Below are positions 9,069 through 19,702 of a DNA stretch of 64,000 bases, one piece after another. The stretch spans positions 1 to 64,000 of the forward strand of contig JASHNW010000077.1 of assembly GCA_030041435.1 (NCBI GenBank), given 5' to 3'. The stretch's first letter is position 1, and every line of letters starts with the position of its first letter. This DNA is from Acidobacteriaceae bacterium. Its GTDB lineage: Bacteria > Acidobacteriota > Terriglobia > Terriglobales > Acidobacteriaceae. The notes beneath the pieces are model-generated. The model saw only the letters and a list, made by a program, of their open reading frames with translations, made no database searches and was not told the DNA's origin. The position numbers and the translations under genes were made by a program.

Positions 9069-9152
9069 ATGGTTCGCCCCATCCCGTATGCGGCCGGTTC
9101 TATCGCGATTGCGCGAATTAGCATCGGTGTGCGCGAGGGAGCGGGCGGCTAG
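9069..9152 (+). CDS. Isoleucine-rich leader peptide of the ilvA attenuator
   Basis: A 27-residue reading frame, ATG 9069 to TAG 9150-9152, contains five isoleucines (positions 5, 12, 14, 17, 19) and two valines. Its core reads SIAIARISIGV. There is no clear Shine-Dalgarno sequence; the predicted promoter places the RNA start on the ATG, so it is probably translated from a leaderless transcript. Ilv leader peptides act as sensors: when charged tRNA-Ile is scarce the ribosome stalls on Ile codons and alters folding of the downstream RNA. The next gene, ilvA, makes the first committed intermediate of isoleucine, which fits. The frame is not a shadow of another gene, because mutS2 ends its reading at 9005. 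Confidence 0.7.
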   Translation: MVRPIPYAAGSIAIARISIGVREGAGG

Positions 9153-9214
9153 CGAGCAATCGCAGAAGGAAGTCCGACAGCCATCGCGCTCCGAGCGCCG
9201 GTGGCTTTTTCGTT
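9138..9214 (+). promoter_or_regulatory. Attenuator: mutually exclusive antiterminator and terminator before ilvA
   Basis: Terminator: AGCCATCGCGCT (9179-9190) pairs with AGCGC-C-GGTGGCT (9194-9206, one bulged C), followed by T5 and CGTTTTT. Competing antiterminator: GGAGCG (9138-9143) pairs with CGCTCC (9187-9192), and GGCT (9147-9150) pairs with AGCC (9179-9182). It therefore uses the same 5' arm as the terminator. A ribosome stalled on Ile codons 12-19 would cover RNA up to roughly 9138 and leave the antiterminator arm free. The ilvA start lies about 20 bases after the terminator. Pairings were made by eye without energy calculation. Confidence 0.68.
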
Positions 9215-9229
9215 TTTGGAGAGGAGACT

Positions 9230-10444
9230 GTGGTGAGCGTTACGCTGGAATCGATTCGAGCTGCGCGGGAGCGGATTCGCGGGCATATTTACTTATCGCC
9301 GGCGCGGCATTCGCCGGGGCTGTCGGAGATGACCGGGCAGCAGGTGTATCTGAAGATGGAGAACCTGCAGCGGACGGGAGCGTTCAAGGAGCGCGGCGCG
9401 CTGAACAAAATTCTGACGCTGACCCAGGCAGAACGGGAGCGCGGGGTGATTGCGGCCAGCGCGGGGAACCATGCCCAAGCGGTGGCGTACCACGCCGGCC
9501 AAGAGGGGATACGGGCAAGGATTGTGATGCCGCTGATGACGCCGCTGGTGAAGGTGGCGGCGACGTCGGGGTATGGGGCGGACGTGGTGCTGCACGGTGC
9601 GAACTACGATGAGGCGTGCGCGGAGGCGATCCGGCAGAGCGAGGCAGAGCGGCTGACGTTTCTGCATCCGTTCGACGATGACGCGGTGATTGCGGGGCAG
9701 GGAACGATTGGGCTGGAACTGCTGGAGCAGGTGCCGGAGCTGGAGGCTGTCGTGGCGCCGATCGGCGGCGGAGGGCTGATTGGCGGCGTGGCGTGCGCGA
9801 TTAAAGAGAGCAAGGCGGACGTTCGCGTCATCGGGGTGCAGACGGAGCGGCTGCCGTCGATGCTGCGGGCGAAGGAAGCAGGTCACCCGGTGACGATTCC
9901 GGCCGAAGCGACGATTGCCGACGGCATCGCGGTGCGGCGGGCGGGCGAGAAAACGGTTCCGCTGGTGACGAAGTATGTGGATGAGCTGGTGACGGTGGAC
10001 GAGGAGGAGATTGCCAGCGCGATTCTGGTGCTGCTGGAGCGGGAGAAGACGCTGGCGGAGGGTGCGGGCGCGGCGGCGCTGGCGTCACTGCTGCAGAAGA
10101 AGACGTCGCTCCATGGGCAGCGAACGGCGGTGCTGGTGTGCGGCGGCAATATCGACGTGACCCTGCTGTCGAAGATCATCGAGCGCGGGCTGGTGAAGGA
10201 TGGGCGACGGACCCGAGTGCGGATCCACCTGACGGACAGGCCGGGCGCTCTGCATCAGCTGACCAGGATCATTGCCGATCTGCGCGCGAATATCGTGCAG
10301 ACGGCGCACGACCGGGCTTATTATGGCGTGAGCCTGGGGGATACGGTGATCGATTTCACGCTGGAGACGCGCGGCGCGGGGCATATCGAGGAGATTCGCG
10401 AGGCGCTGACGGAAGCGGGATATCGGCACGAGCGAATTGAATAG
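9230..10444 (+). CDS. ilvA: Threonine ammonia-lyase with C-terminal ACT domain
   Basis: This PLP enzyme converts threonine to 2-oxobutanoate, the entry step to isoleucine. The 404-residue protein has the PLP lysine in GAFKERGALNK (about residue 53), ASAGNHAQAVAYHA, the phosphate-binding loop IGGGGLIGGVA and, from about residue 325, one ACT domain (RVRIHLTDRPGALHQLTRII). Single-ACT enzymes of this length occur in both biosynthetic and catabolic groups; the Ile-coding attenuator upstream argues for a biosynthetic role here. The start is GTG 9230 (or the adjacent GTG 9233), preceded by GGAGAGGAG. It diverges from mutS2. Confidence 0.92.
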   Translation: MVSVTLESIRAARERIRGHIYLSPARHSPGLSEMTGQQVYLKMENLQRTGAFKERGALNKILTLTQAERERGVIAASAGNHAQAVAYHAGQEGIRARIVMPLMTPLVKVAATSGYGADVVLHGANYDEACAEAIRQSEAERLTFLHPFDDDAVIAGQGTIGLELLEQVPELEAVVAPIGGGGLIGGVACAIKESKADVRVIGVQTERLPSMLRAKEAGHPVTIPAEATIADGIAVRRAGEKTVPLVTKYVDELVTVDEEEIASAILVLLEREKTLAEGAGAAALASLLQKKTSLHGQRTAVLVCGGNIDVTLLSKIIERGLVKDGRRTRVRIHLTDRPGALHQLTRIIADLRANIVQTAHDRAYYGVSLGDTVIDFTLETRGAGHIEEIREALTEAGYRHERIE

Positions 10445-10458
10445 GAGTGCAGAATAAA

Positions 10459-10549
10459 CAGTACACAGTGCACAGTGCGCAGTACACAGTGCACAGTACG
10501 CAGTACACAGTGCGCAGTGCACAGTGGGCAGTGCGCAGTACACAGTCGG
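10459..10549 (+). repeat. Tandem array of thirteen 7-bp CAGTRCR repeats
   Basis: Thirteen consecutive heptads occur, each beginning CAGT: CAGTACA, CAGTGCA, CAGTGCG, CAGTACG and a few variants, with CAGTGGG and a terminal CAGTCGG as outliers. The array begins 15 bases after the ilvA stop and ends 5 bases before the stop codon of the four-helix-bundle gene, which reads towards it. The variants differ only at positions 5-7. This is not a CRISPR: there are no spacers. Confidence 0.9.
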
Positions 10550-10554
10550 GCCGG

Positions 10555-10905
10555 TCAGAGTTTGTGACTGAGGGACCAGAGCATCCGGCTGATTTCCTCG
10601 ACGAGCTGTTCAGAGAGAGAAAGCTGTTTGGGCTCTCCGTAACCCAGTTCGCGAGCAACTGTCAGTTGAGTCTGGATTTCAAGCGCTGAGCCGCGTGCCA
10701 TTCCTAAGAAGCTGCGGTATTCGCCCTTCGTTCCTCGACCGGAGCCTTCCGCGATATTACTCGCGACCGAAACGCCTGCCCGCCGCAATTGACTGCTGAG
10801 ACCGTAAATTTCTTCGCGCGGAAACTGCTGTGTGAGGCGGTAGAGCAACGTCGTGAGCCTGATTGCTTTTTGCCAAACCACCAAATCGCGATAAGACTTT
10901 GCCAT
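10555..10905 (-). CDS. Four-helix-bundle protein (S23 / 23S rRNA-intervening-sequence family, Avd-like fold)
   Basis: The 116-residue product begins MAKSYRDLVVWQKAIRLTTL and contains QFPREEIYGLSSQLRRAGVSVASNIAEG, the hallmark of the four-helix-bundle family found in 23S rRNA intervening sequences and related to Avd of diversity-generating retroelements. No reverse transcriptase or variable repeat lies nearby, so it is a solitary member. Its function is unknown. The start is ATG 10905, with AGGAG about eight bases upstream on the minus strand; the open frame extends further up without a convincing start. Heptad repeats lie on both sides, and the unit looks like an insert between ilvA and the next gene. 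Confidence 0.85.
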   Translation of the reverse strand: MAKSYRDLVVWQKAIRLTTLLYRLTQQFPREEIYGLSSQLRRAGVSVASNIAEGSGRGTKGEYRSFLGMARGSALEIQTQLTVARELGYGEPKQLSLSEQLVEEISRMLWSLSHKL

Positions 10906-11015
10906 GCAGTGAACTCCTGAGGAGGAGGCGAGAGGCCAGCCCCTTTGGCGATTGCACCACAGCGCCGCGTCGCGAGGCAGAGCGGGAAGGCGCTCTGGCA
11001 TTACGCGGGTACTTC

Positions 11016-11090
11016 GTGCACTGTGCACCGTGTACTACGAGCCCGCCAACGTTCCCCTGTACCCTGTGCCCTGCGCCCTGTAACCTGTTT
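11016..11090 (-). repeat. Second heptad-repeat cluster, opposite orientation
   Basis: On the + strand three units, GTGCACT-GTGCACC-GTGTACT (11016-11036), and five units, CCTGTAC/CCTGTGC/CCTGCGC/CCTGTAA/CCTGTTT (11056-11090), are separated by 19 bases. Read on the minus strand they become CAGTGCA-like and CAGGGCA-like heptads. They are thus the same kind of CAG-starting unit as the array at 10459-10549 but inverted. The four-helix-bundle gene lies between the two clusters. Confidence 0.75.
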
Positions 11091-11096
11091 TGAGAG

Positions 11097-11714
11097 ATGG
11101 CTGACCAGCTTTATCTGAGCCTGTGGTATCCGAACTTTCGCATGCGGGCGCTGCCGGGCGCGGTGGAGAAAGTGATGGAGCAGTTTGCGGCCGCGGGCGG
11201 GTCGGGGAAGGTTTCGGCTGCGACCGTCTATCCGATTTCGTGGAATGAGGCGCCGGTTTATCAGCAGGTGTATCGCAACGAGGCGGACGACGAGGCCGCA
11301 ACCCCGCAGGCAGCCATTGCCGCGGCAATGGAGAACGGGCACGAGGACTACGCCTGGGAATTCGAGCTGATCTGGGAGCTGTGGGTTCCGGAGAGCGCGC
11401 CGGGCCTGGACACAATGTGGCGGCACGAGCCGTGCGTGGTGCGGGTGGTGGCGTTCGGGCCGGAGTTCGACGACCATGCTTACGAGACAAATGGACACAT
11501 CCGAGTGGATCTCGGGCCGGACACTCCGTTCCTCTACGAGGACATGAACCTCGACCAGGACGCGGTGCAGCGGGTGAAGCAGAATGTGCAGCGGCTGGTG
11601 GAGTTCACGAACGGCGTGCAAAAGAACGGTGGAATTTCCACAAGGCTGCTGTGGTCGGAATCCGGGGAGAGCCTCGCGAAGAAGCTGATTGAGCGGCTGC
11701 AGCAGGTAAACTGA
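11097..11714 (+). CDS. Conserved-looking hypothetical protein
   Basis: The 205-residue soluble protein starts MADQLYLSLWYPNFRMRALP. It has an even, globular composition with a Trp/Glu-rich middle (YAWEFELIWELWVPES), then DMNLDQDAVQRVKQNVQRLVEFTNGV and a helical C-terminus. There is no signal peptide or membrane segment. I do not recognise a domain. The ATG at 11097 directly follows the heptad repeats; no strong Shine-Dalgarno is visible. Confidence 0.7.
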   Translation: MADQLYLSLWYPNFRMRALPGAVEKVMEQFAAAGGSGKVSAATVYPISWNEAPVYQQVYRNEADDEAATPQAAIAAAMENGHEDYAWEFELIWELWVPESAPGLDTMWRHEPCVVRVVAFGPEFDDHAYETNGHIRVDLGPDTPFLYEDMNLDQDAVQRVKQNVQRLVEFTNGVQKNGGISTRLLWSESGESLAKKLIERLQQVN

Positions 11715-11872
11715 ATGCAACCTGTGCTCTCGGTTTGAACGACAACGAATCGAGCGTTCCAGTCTCGGGAAATGCAGCGGATAGTCCGCGTGCTGGGCAG
11801 TGGAGCAGCAGGGATCGCGATGGTGGAATGGGCCGCGCGGAGCAGACGCTCTGTCGCGGCTTAAAAATGTAA

Positions 11873-14393
<2,521 letters not shown>

Positions 14394-14397
<4 letters not shown>

Positions 14398-15527
14398 TCG
14401 ATGCTGAGCAGGTGGAGCGCTGCTTTGCGCAGCAGACGGCCGCCGGCTGTTGGGCGATCCGGGGCAAAAAGAGCGGTGAGCGCGCGGATGGGGAGTGGCG
14501 GGCTGGAGGCGGCGGAGCCGGGTTCGCCGGAGGGAAAGAGGGTCGCGAGCGCCTGGCGGGGGTTGGTTCGCAGCTGATCGACCAGGGCGATGCGATGCAC
14601 GCAAAAGACTGTGCACCAGGGAGCGCAGGACTTGGGTTTGCGGGACTCCCGGTCGATATCGTCCTGGGTGTATTGGGCCAGCGGGATGGCCGGGTAGCCG
14701 CGCTGCGCCATACAGTAGTGGACGAGCCCGTCTTCGCAGACATAGAGATGGCGTCCTCCGGCAGGGCAATGCCAGTCATTGGGCTTGCCCTGGATGAGGT
14801 TGCGGCGCCAGGGGTTATGGCGGGCGAAGGAAAAGAGGGGCTTCGACTCGCGCTCGATCTGCGCGATGACGTCGCGGGATTCCTGGTCGAGGGGCTGCAT
14901 GCGGCCGCTGGGGTCGTGGACGATGCCGGCGCTGTAGCCGATGCCAAGCCTGGTGGCGCGGCGGGCGATGGCAAGAGCGTCAGCCGGTTTGGCGGTGCCG
15001 GCGCCGACGACGGAGTGGATGTGGACCTGGAATTCGGCGTATTGGGAGAGCCAGCGCAGCTTCTGGTCGAGGACGCGGAGGCTCTTCATGGAAACGGAAT
15101 CGGGCTGAACATTGTCGATGGAAATCTGCATGCGGTCGAGGCCGGAGCGGTTCAGGCTGCGGATGCGTTCGATCGAAAGGAGATAGCCGTTGGTGATCGT
15201 GACGGCCAGCATGCCGTGACGGCGAATGCGGGCGATGGTCGTCTCAAGATCCGGGTGCAGGAGGGTTTCGCCGCCGGTTAAGGTCACGGCGGTGGTGCCG
15301 AGGGCGGCCAAGCGGTCGATCCGGGCCAGCATCTCCTGCGTGGGGACGGGTTTGGAAATGGCGTCGAACTCGCTGCAGTAGGAGCAGGCCAGGTTGCAGC
15401 GGCGGGTAACCACGGCGTGGGCAAAGACGGGATGGTGGGGCGACCGCAGGGCCTGGGCAAAAAGCCGCGTCTCCCGGTACAAGCGGCGCCAGCCCCTGGC
15501 GGCACGTCGGATGGCGACCAGACCCAT
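14394..15527 (-). CDS. Radical SAM protein with C-terminal cysteine cluster
   Basis: The 377-residue protein carries the radical SAM cluster motif CNLACSYC (near residue 44), the GGE motif TLTGGETLLHPDL and a later SAM-binding strand. A SPASM-like C-terminus contains CPAGGRHLYVCEDGLVHYC and CAPWCTVFCVH, probably binding one or two auxiliary iron-sulfur clusters. Such enzymes modify peptides or act on diverse substrates; no substrate gene is recognised nearby. ATG 15527 gives MGLVAIRRAARGW. The gene is tail-to-tail with sqdX, overlapping it by four bases. Confidence 0.83.
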
Positions 15528-15725
15528 GGGAATCGCCCTTTCCGGGGCACCGGCAGCGCACCCAGCCCCTGGCAGCGGAGTATAGGAGAGGAATGTTAAC
15601 GGCGTGCAAGACGGCTTGCGAGGCCCGGGAATCGGGAAAATAATCCAGGCGACGATCGCGCCCCAAAAGGCGCATACTACGTCTAATTGACCAGGGTTTA
15701 GCTTGCCCTGGAGAGGGGTTTACCT

Positions 15726-17036
15726 ATGCCCACCCGGAAATTCTCCCTCAACCTGCTGGTGTGCGCGAGTCTGGCGCTCTCGGGTGCCTGTTTGTTTGCA
15801 CAGAGCTCCAGTGCGCCCAGCACCCCCGCCAGTGCTCCGGCGGCTTCGACATCGGATCAGGCCCAGCCGGTGGCGCCCGATACCGCGAGCGATCAGGCGG
15901 CGCAGAACTGCACAGGCCCGGTGCTCCATCGGGCTCCGGGAGCGGGCGGAGATATCTGCTCCGACGGATCGCCTTCTCCGAGCAGGCCGGCTTCCGCCGG
16001 CGGCGACCAAACCGGCAGTGGCGGCGCGCAGGCCCAGACCGATCCGAATCTCAATCCGTTCCCGCAGAAACAGCCGCTGCAGGACGGAATGATGCCCGGA
16101 GTCAAGAAGGGCACGATCGACGACGTAAGTGCGGTGGGCGAGCGCTGCATCGGCTGCCGCGGCATGGGGAACTGGTACTCGACCGATTCCGAAATCAGAA
16201 TGGGCAAGCAATACGCGGACGAGATCGAGAAGAGCACGCGATTCATCACGGACCCGGTGGTGACGGAATACATCAACCGGATCGGGCAGAACATCGTGAA
16301 GAACTCGGACTGCAAGGTGCCGTTCACGATCAAGGTGATCGACACGGATGAGATCAACGCGATGGCGCTGCCGGGCGGATTCTTCTATGTGAACTCCGGG
16401 CTGATTTTGGCGGCGGATGAGGAAGCGGAACTGGCCGGCGTGATGGCGCATGAGACGGCTCACGTATGCGCGCACCATGCGGCGCGGGAGATGACGCGGG
16501 CGAATTACGCGCAGATTGGGATGGTCCCTCTGATTATGATGACGGGCTACAGCTGGACGGGCTACGGGATCTACGAGGCGACGCAGCTGATGATCCCGAT
16601 CACGTTCCTGGAGTTCTCGCGCGAGTTCGAGGCGCAGGCGGACTATCTGGGCGTGCAGTACATGTATCGCGCCGGGTACGATCCGCAGGCGTTTGTGACG
16701 TTCTTCGAGAAGATCGAGAACCTGGAGAAGACGAAGCCGGGCGCTGTGGCGCGCGTGTTCGAGAACCATCCGCAGACGCCGGATCGCATCCAGCACACGG
16801 AAGAGGAGATCGCGACCATCCTGCCGCCGCGAGACCAGTATCTGGTGACGACCTCGGAGTTCAACGACGTCAAGGCGAGACTGGCGAGGATCGAGAACAA
16901 GCGGCGGATTATCGACAACAAGAAGGGCAAACCTTCGCTGCGCCGCGTGAGCGATTCGAACGGCAGCGATAACGGCAACAGCAACGGCAGCGACCAGCCG
17001 ACGCTGCATCGCCGCGACGACAGCAACAGCAATTAG
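15726..17036 (+). CDS. Secreted M48-family metalloprotease
   Basis: The protein has a signal peptide (MPTRKFSLNLLVCASLALSG, probable cleavage after LFA or nearby) and then a Ser/Ala/Pro-rich linker to about residue 110. The M48 domain has zinc motif HETAH at 242-246 and the third ligand in EAQAD (about 302-306). The substrate-strand motif LPGGFFYVNSG precedes it. There is a short CIGC motif near 141-144 and an Asn/Ser/Asp-rich tail. M48 enzymes of the BepA/LoiP type work in envelope protein quality control. TPR repeats typical of BepA are absent. Confidence 0.87.
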   Translation: MPTRKFSLNLLVCASLALSGACLFAQSSSAPSTPASAPAASTSDQAQPVAPDTASDQAAQNCTGPVLHRAPGAGGDICSDGSPSPSRPASAGGDQTGSGGAQAQTDPNLNPFPQKQPLQDGMMPGVKKGTIDDVSAVGERCIGCRGMGNWYSTDSEIRMGKQYADEIEKSTRFITDPVVTEYINRIGQNIVKNSDCKVPFTIKVIDTDEINAMALPGGFFYVNSGLILAADEEAELAGVMAHETAHVCAHHAAREMTRANYAQIGMVPLIMMTGYSWTGYGIYEATQLMIPITFLEFSREFEAQADYLGVQYMYRAGYDPQAFVTFFEKIENLEKTKPGAVARVFENHPQTPDRIQHTEEEIATILPPRDQYLVTTSEFNDVKARLARIENKRRIIDNKKGKPSLRRVSDSNGSDNGNSNGSDQPTLHRRDDSNSN

Positions 17037-17061
17037 TTTCCGATTACGGGAATTGCGCGAG

Positions 17062-17084
17062 AGCCAGCCTGCGGGCTGGCTTTC
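17062..17084 (+). terminator. Probable intrinsic terminator after the M48 gene
   Basis: AGCCAGC (17062-17068) pairs with GCTGGCT (17075-17081) with an extra inner C-G and a TGCG loop, followed by only a short T run. It lies 25 bases after the protease stop. Confidence 0.5.
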
Positions 17085-17154
17085 CTGTCTGTGCGCTTGT
17101 TCTCCGGGGTGGCCGGATGAAAAGATGAGGAGCGGACACGAGGAAGGGAGAACG

Positions 17155-18126
17155 ATGCGTTATCGGGCTTTGGGACGGACGGGATTCAAAGTCAGCGATG
17201 TGGCGTGTGGATTGTGGGGGATGAGCGGGTGGAGCGGGTCGGAAGACGCCGAATCGCTGCGGGCGCTGCAACTGGCCGTCGATTTGGGCTGCAACTTCTT
17301 CGACACGGCGTGGGCGTATGGCGAAGGGAAGAGCGACGGATTCCTGGGGAAGATTCTGGCGGCGAATCCAGGCAAGCGGCTGGTTGCGGCGTCGAAGATT
17401 CCGCCGAAGAACCGGAAATGGCCGGCGCGCCCGCAATACGACTACAACGACGTGTTTCCGGCGGAGCATGTGTTTGCTCATGCGGATATGATCCGGCGCG
17501 CGCTGGGCGTGGAGACGATCGACGTGCTGCAGTTCCACGTGTGGGACGATTCCTGGACGGATCGCAGGGAGTTTCGCGAGACGGTGGAGAAGCTGAAGCG
17601 CGATGGCATCGTCCAGGCGTTCGGACTAAGCCTGAACCGGTGGCAGCCGGCGAATGGGATTCGCGCGATTCGGACGGGTTTGGTGGATGCGGTGCAGGTG
17701 ATCTACAACGTGTTCGACCAGAATCCGGAGGATGAGCTGCTTCCGGTGTGCGAGGAATACAAAGTGGGCGTGATTGCGCGCGTGCCGCTCGATGAGGGAT
17801 CGCTGGGCGGAAAGATGACGCGGGATACGACGTTTCCGGCGGGAGACTGGCGGGCGGGCTACTTCAATGCGGAGAACCTGGAGAACACGATGGACCGCGT
17901 GGATGCGCTGCGGAAGGACTTGCCGGATGGATTGTCGCTGCCTGAGGCGGCGATCCGGTTCATTCTGGCGAATCCCGTGGTGAGCACGATGATCGTGGGC
18001 ATGCGCAGGGAGGGGCACGTGCGCGGCAATCTGGCGATGAGCGATGCGGGCGGGCTGGATGCCGCCCTCCTGGAGCGGATGCGCAAACATCGCTGGGAAC
18101 GCACGCCGGCGCCCTGGTCGGACTGA
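17155..18126 (+). CDS. Aldo/keto reductase
   Basis: The 323-residue protein begins MRYRALGRTGFKVSDVACGLWG. It contains the catalytic tetrad positions of the family: Asp50 and Tyr55 in FFDTAWAYGEG, Lys81 in AASKIPP and His128 in LQFHVWDD. It probably reduces an aldehyde or ketone with NADPH; the substrate is unknown. ATG 17155 is preceded by AAGGGAG. An in-frame upstream extension has no good ribosome site and includes the terminator hairpin. Confidence 0.9.
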   Translation: MRYRALGRTGFKVSDVACGLWGMSGWSGSEDAESLRALQLAVDLGCNFFDTAWAYGEGKSDGFLGKILAANPGKRLVAASKIPPKNRKWPARPQYDYNDVFPAEHVFAHADMIRRALGVETIDVLQFHVWDDSWTDRREFRETVEKLKRDGIVQAFGLSLNRWQPANGIRAIRTGLVDAVQVIYNVFDQNPEDELLPVCEEYKVGVIARVPLDEGSLGGKMTRDTTFPAGDWRAGYFNAENLENTMDRVDALRKDLPDGLSLPEAAIRFILANPVVSTMIVGMRREGHVRGNLAMSDAGGLDAALLERMRKHRWERTPAPWSD

Positions 18127-18190
18127 AACAGGGCTGAGAGCTCAGAGCGCAGGGCTCAGAAATCTCCACTTCCGGCAGTACAGTGACAAA

Positions 18191-19060
18191 GTGAGCACAG
18201 GATATCGCGGACGCATCGCTCCTTCGCCGACCGGACTGCTGCATGTGGGGCATGCGCGGACCTTCTGGCAGGCGTTTGTGCGCGCGCAGGAGGCACACGG
18301 CACGCTCGTCCTGCGCAACGAGGATCTCGATCCCCAGCGGTCGCGGGCGGAATTTGTTGCGGCGATGCTGGAGGATCTGCGCTGGCTCGGCATCCGCTGG
18401 GACGAAGGGCCGGACGTGGGCGGCGAGTTCGGACCATACGAGCAAAGCCGGCGGGGCGCATTTTATCGGGCTGTATGGAGACAGCTGATGCAGGGCGGCT
18501 TCGTGTATCCCTGCAGGTGTTCGCGCAGCGAACTAAGCCGGATCGCGCAGGCGCCGCATGAGTGTGCCGGCGAAGTGCGCCGGGAGTCGGACGAGGGGCC
18601 CATGTATCCGGGGACCTGCCGGCCGGCGCCGGGATCGGAAAAGGCGCTGCGAGAGGTACAAAGTCCGGCCGGCGTAAACTGGCGATTCCGCGTGCCGGAT
18701 GGCGCAGCGATTGAGTTCGAGGACAGGCATTTTGGGCAGCAGCGATTTGTTGCCGGCGAGGATTTCGGCGACTTTCCGGTGTGGCGGCGCGACGATGTGC
18801 CCGCTTATCAACTGGCCGTGGTGGCGGACGACCTTGCCATGGAGATCTCGGAAGTGGTGCGGGGAGCGGATCTGCTGCTGTCAACGGCGCGGCAAATTCT
18901 GATCTATCAGGCGCTGGGAAGGCGGCCTCCGGCGTGGTTCCACTGCGATCTGGTGCTGGACGATCGAGGCGAGCGGCTGGCCAAGCGGCACGATGCACTG
19001 TCGATTCGCGCGCTGCGCGAGCAGGGAAGGCGGCCGGACGAGGTGCTGGGAATCGGCTAA
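18191..19060 (+). CDS. gluQ: Glutamyl-Q tRNA(Asp) synthetase
   Basis: GluQ-RS attaches glutamate to queuosine in the anticodon of tRNA-Asp. The 289-residue protein is a truncated GlxRS catalytic domain without anticodon-binding domains. It has RIAPSPTGLLHVGHA (HIGH-type HVGH at 18-21), a zinc-binding set CRCSRSEL...CAG...YPGTC, and a KMSKS-equivalent loop LAKRHDALS. The likely start is GTG 18191, giving STGYRGRIAPSPTG, which matches the family. No strong Shine-Dalgarno is visible. Confidence 0.9.
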   Translation: MSTGYRGRIAPSPTGLLHVGHARTFWQAFVRAQEAHGTLVLRNEDLDPQRSRAEFVAAMLEDLRWLGIRWDEGPDVGGEFGPYEQSRRGAFYRAVWRQLMQGGFVYPCRCSRSELSRIAQAPHECAGEVRRESDEGPMYPGTCRPAPGSEKALREVQSPAGVNWRFRVPDGAAIEFEDRHFGQQRFVAGEDFGDFPVWRRDDVPAYQLAVVADDLAMEISEVVRGADLLLSTARQILIYQALGRRPPAWFHCDLVLDDRGERLAKRHDALSIRALREQGRRPDEVLGIG

Positions 19061-19097
19061 AGGCATCTCAACACGATGCACCGCCGGGAAGCCGCCG

Positions 19098-19256
19098 TCA
19101 GGCAGTTTCCTCTTCCTCGTCCTCCGTTTCCTCGATCGCCATATCGCGAAATTCGTTGGAGTCGAAGACTTCTCCGCAGTCGAGGCACTCGACGAATTCG
19201 ACGTCATCTTCGCGTGCCACAACCCGGACCCGTGGGTGTTTGCAGACCGTGTTCAT
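19098..19256 (-). CDS. Small zinc-ribbon-like acidic protein
   Basis: The 52-residue protein starts MNTVCKHPRVRVV at ATG 19256, contains CKH...CLDC, a plausible four-ligand zinc site, and ends in a run of Glu/Asp. It is cytoplasmic. The function is unknown; the layout resembles small RNA- or DNA-associated zinc ribbons. It lies divergent from gatC and convergent with gluQ. The open frame extends upstream into gatC's promoter without coding character, so the internal Met was chosen. Confidence 0.65.
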   Translation of the reverse strand: MNTVCKHPRVRVVAREDDVEFVECLDCGEVFDSNEFRDMAIEETEDEEEETA

Positions 19257-19366
19257 GGGGTGTTGAAACGGCAAATCAGATGGTATGGGGCAGATTGTAT
19301 CCGTGCCGAGGCGTCTGTCAACTGCCAACTTTCGCGGCCCGGGTGCGGCCCTGGTAAACTGGTGCC

Positions 19367-19702
19367 ATGCCGGACACGGAGCGGGTAAGTCTCGAAGACG
19401 TGCGACGGGTGGCGGAACTGGCCTATCTGGAGCTGACAACGGAGGAAGAATCGCGCATGCGGCGCGATCTGAACGCCATTTTGGACTACGTGGCCCAACT
19501 GGGCGAACTCGACACCAGCCGCATAGCGCCGATGACGCAGGTTTCCGAGGTGTTGGCGACGGGCGGGGAGACGGCCACGGAAGAGCTGTCGGTGCTGCGC
19601 GACGATTTGCCAGTGCCCTGCCTGGATCGCAATCGGGCGATGGCCTCGGCTCCCGAGACGGATGGGGTTTTCTTCAAGGTCCCCAAGGTGATCGAGCGAT
19701 GA
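19367..19702 (+). CDS. gatC: Asp-tRNA(Asn)/Glu-tRNA(Gln) amidotransferase subunit C
   Basis: The 111-residue protein contains the GatC pattern [33 protein letters not shown], split here as [13 protein letters not shown] and [12 protein letters not shown], then the proline-containing loop and C-terminal [14 protein letters not shown]. GatC stabilises GatA in the transamidation complex. Its stop overlaps the gatA ATG by four bases, indicating coupled translation. gatB is not in the window. Confidence 0.93.
   Translation: MPDTERVSLEDVRRVAELAYLELTTEEESRMRRDLNAILDYVAQLGELDTSRIAPMTQVSEVLATGGETATEELSVLRDDLPVPCLDRNRAMASAPETDGVFFKVPKVIER

Noticed and set aside
6456-9152. 898-aa open frame on the + strand
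   Set aside because: It is antisense to mutS2 over almost its full length and Gly/Asp-rich as expected of a GC-rich shadow. Only its last 27 codons (the Ile leader peptide) lie outside mutS2 and were kept separately.
9006-9229. T-box riboswitch before ilvA
   Set aside because: No T-box consensus (AGGGUGGNACCGCG) is seen; the leader-peptide model explains the region better.
10459-10549. CRISPR array
   Set aside because: The units are 7 bp and contiguous without spacers, and no cas gene is present.
10555-10905. Part of a diversity-generating retroelement
   Set aside because: No reverse transcriptase, template repeat or variable repeat is found nearby; only the Avd-like fold is shared.
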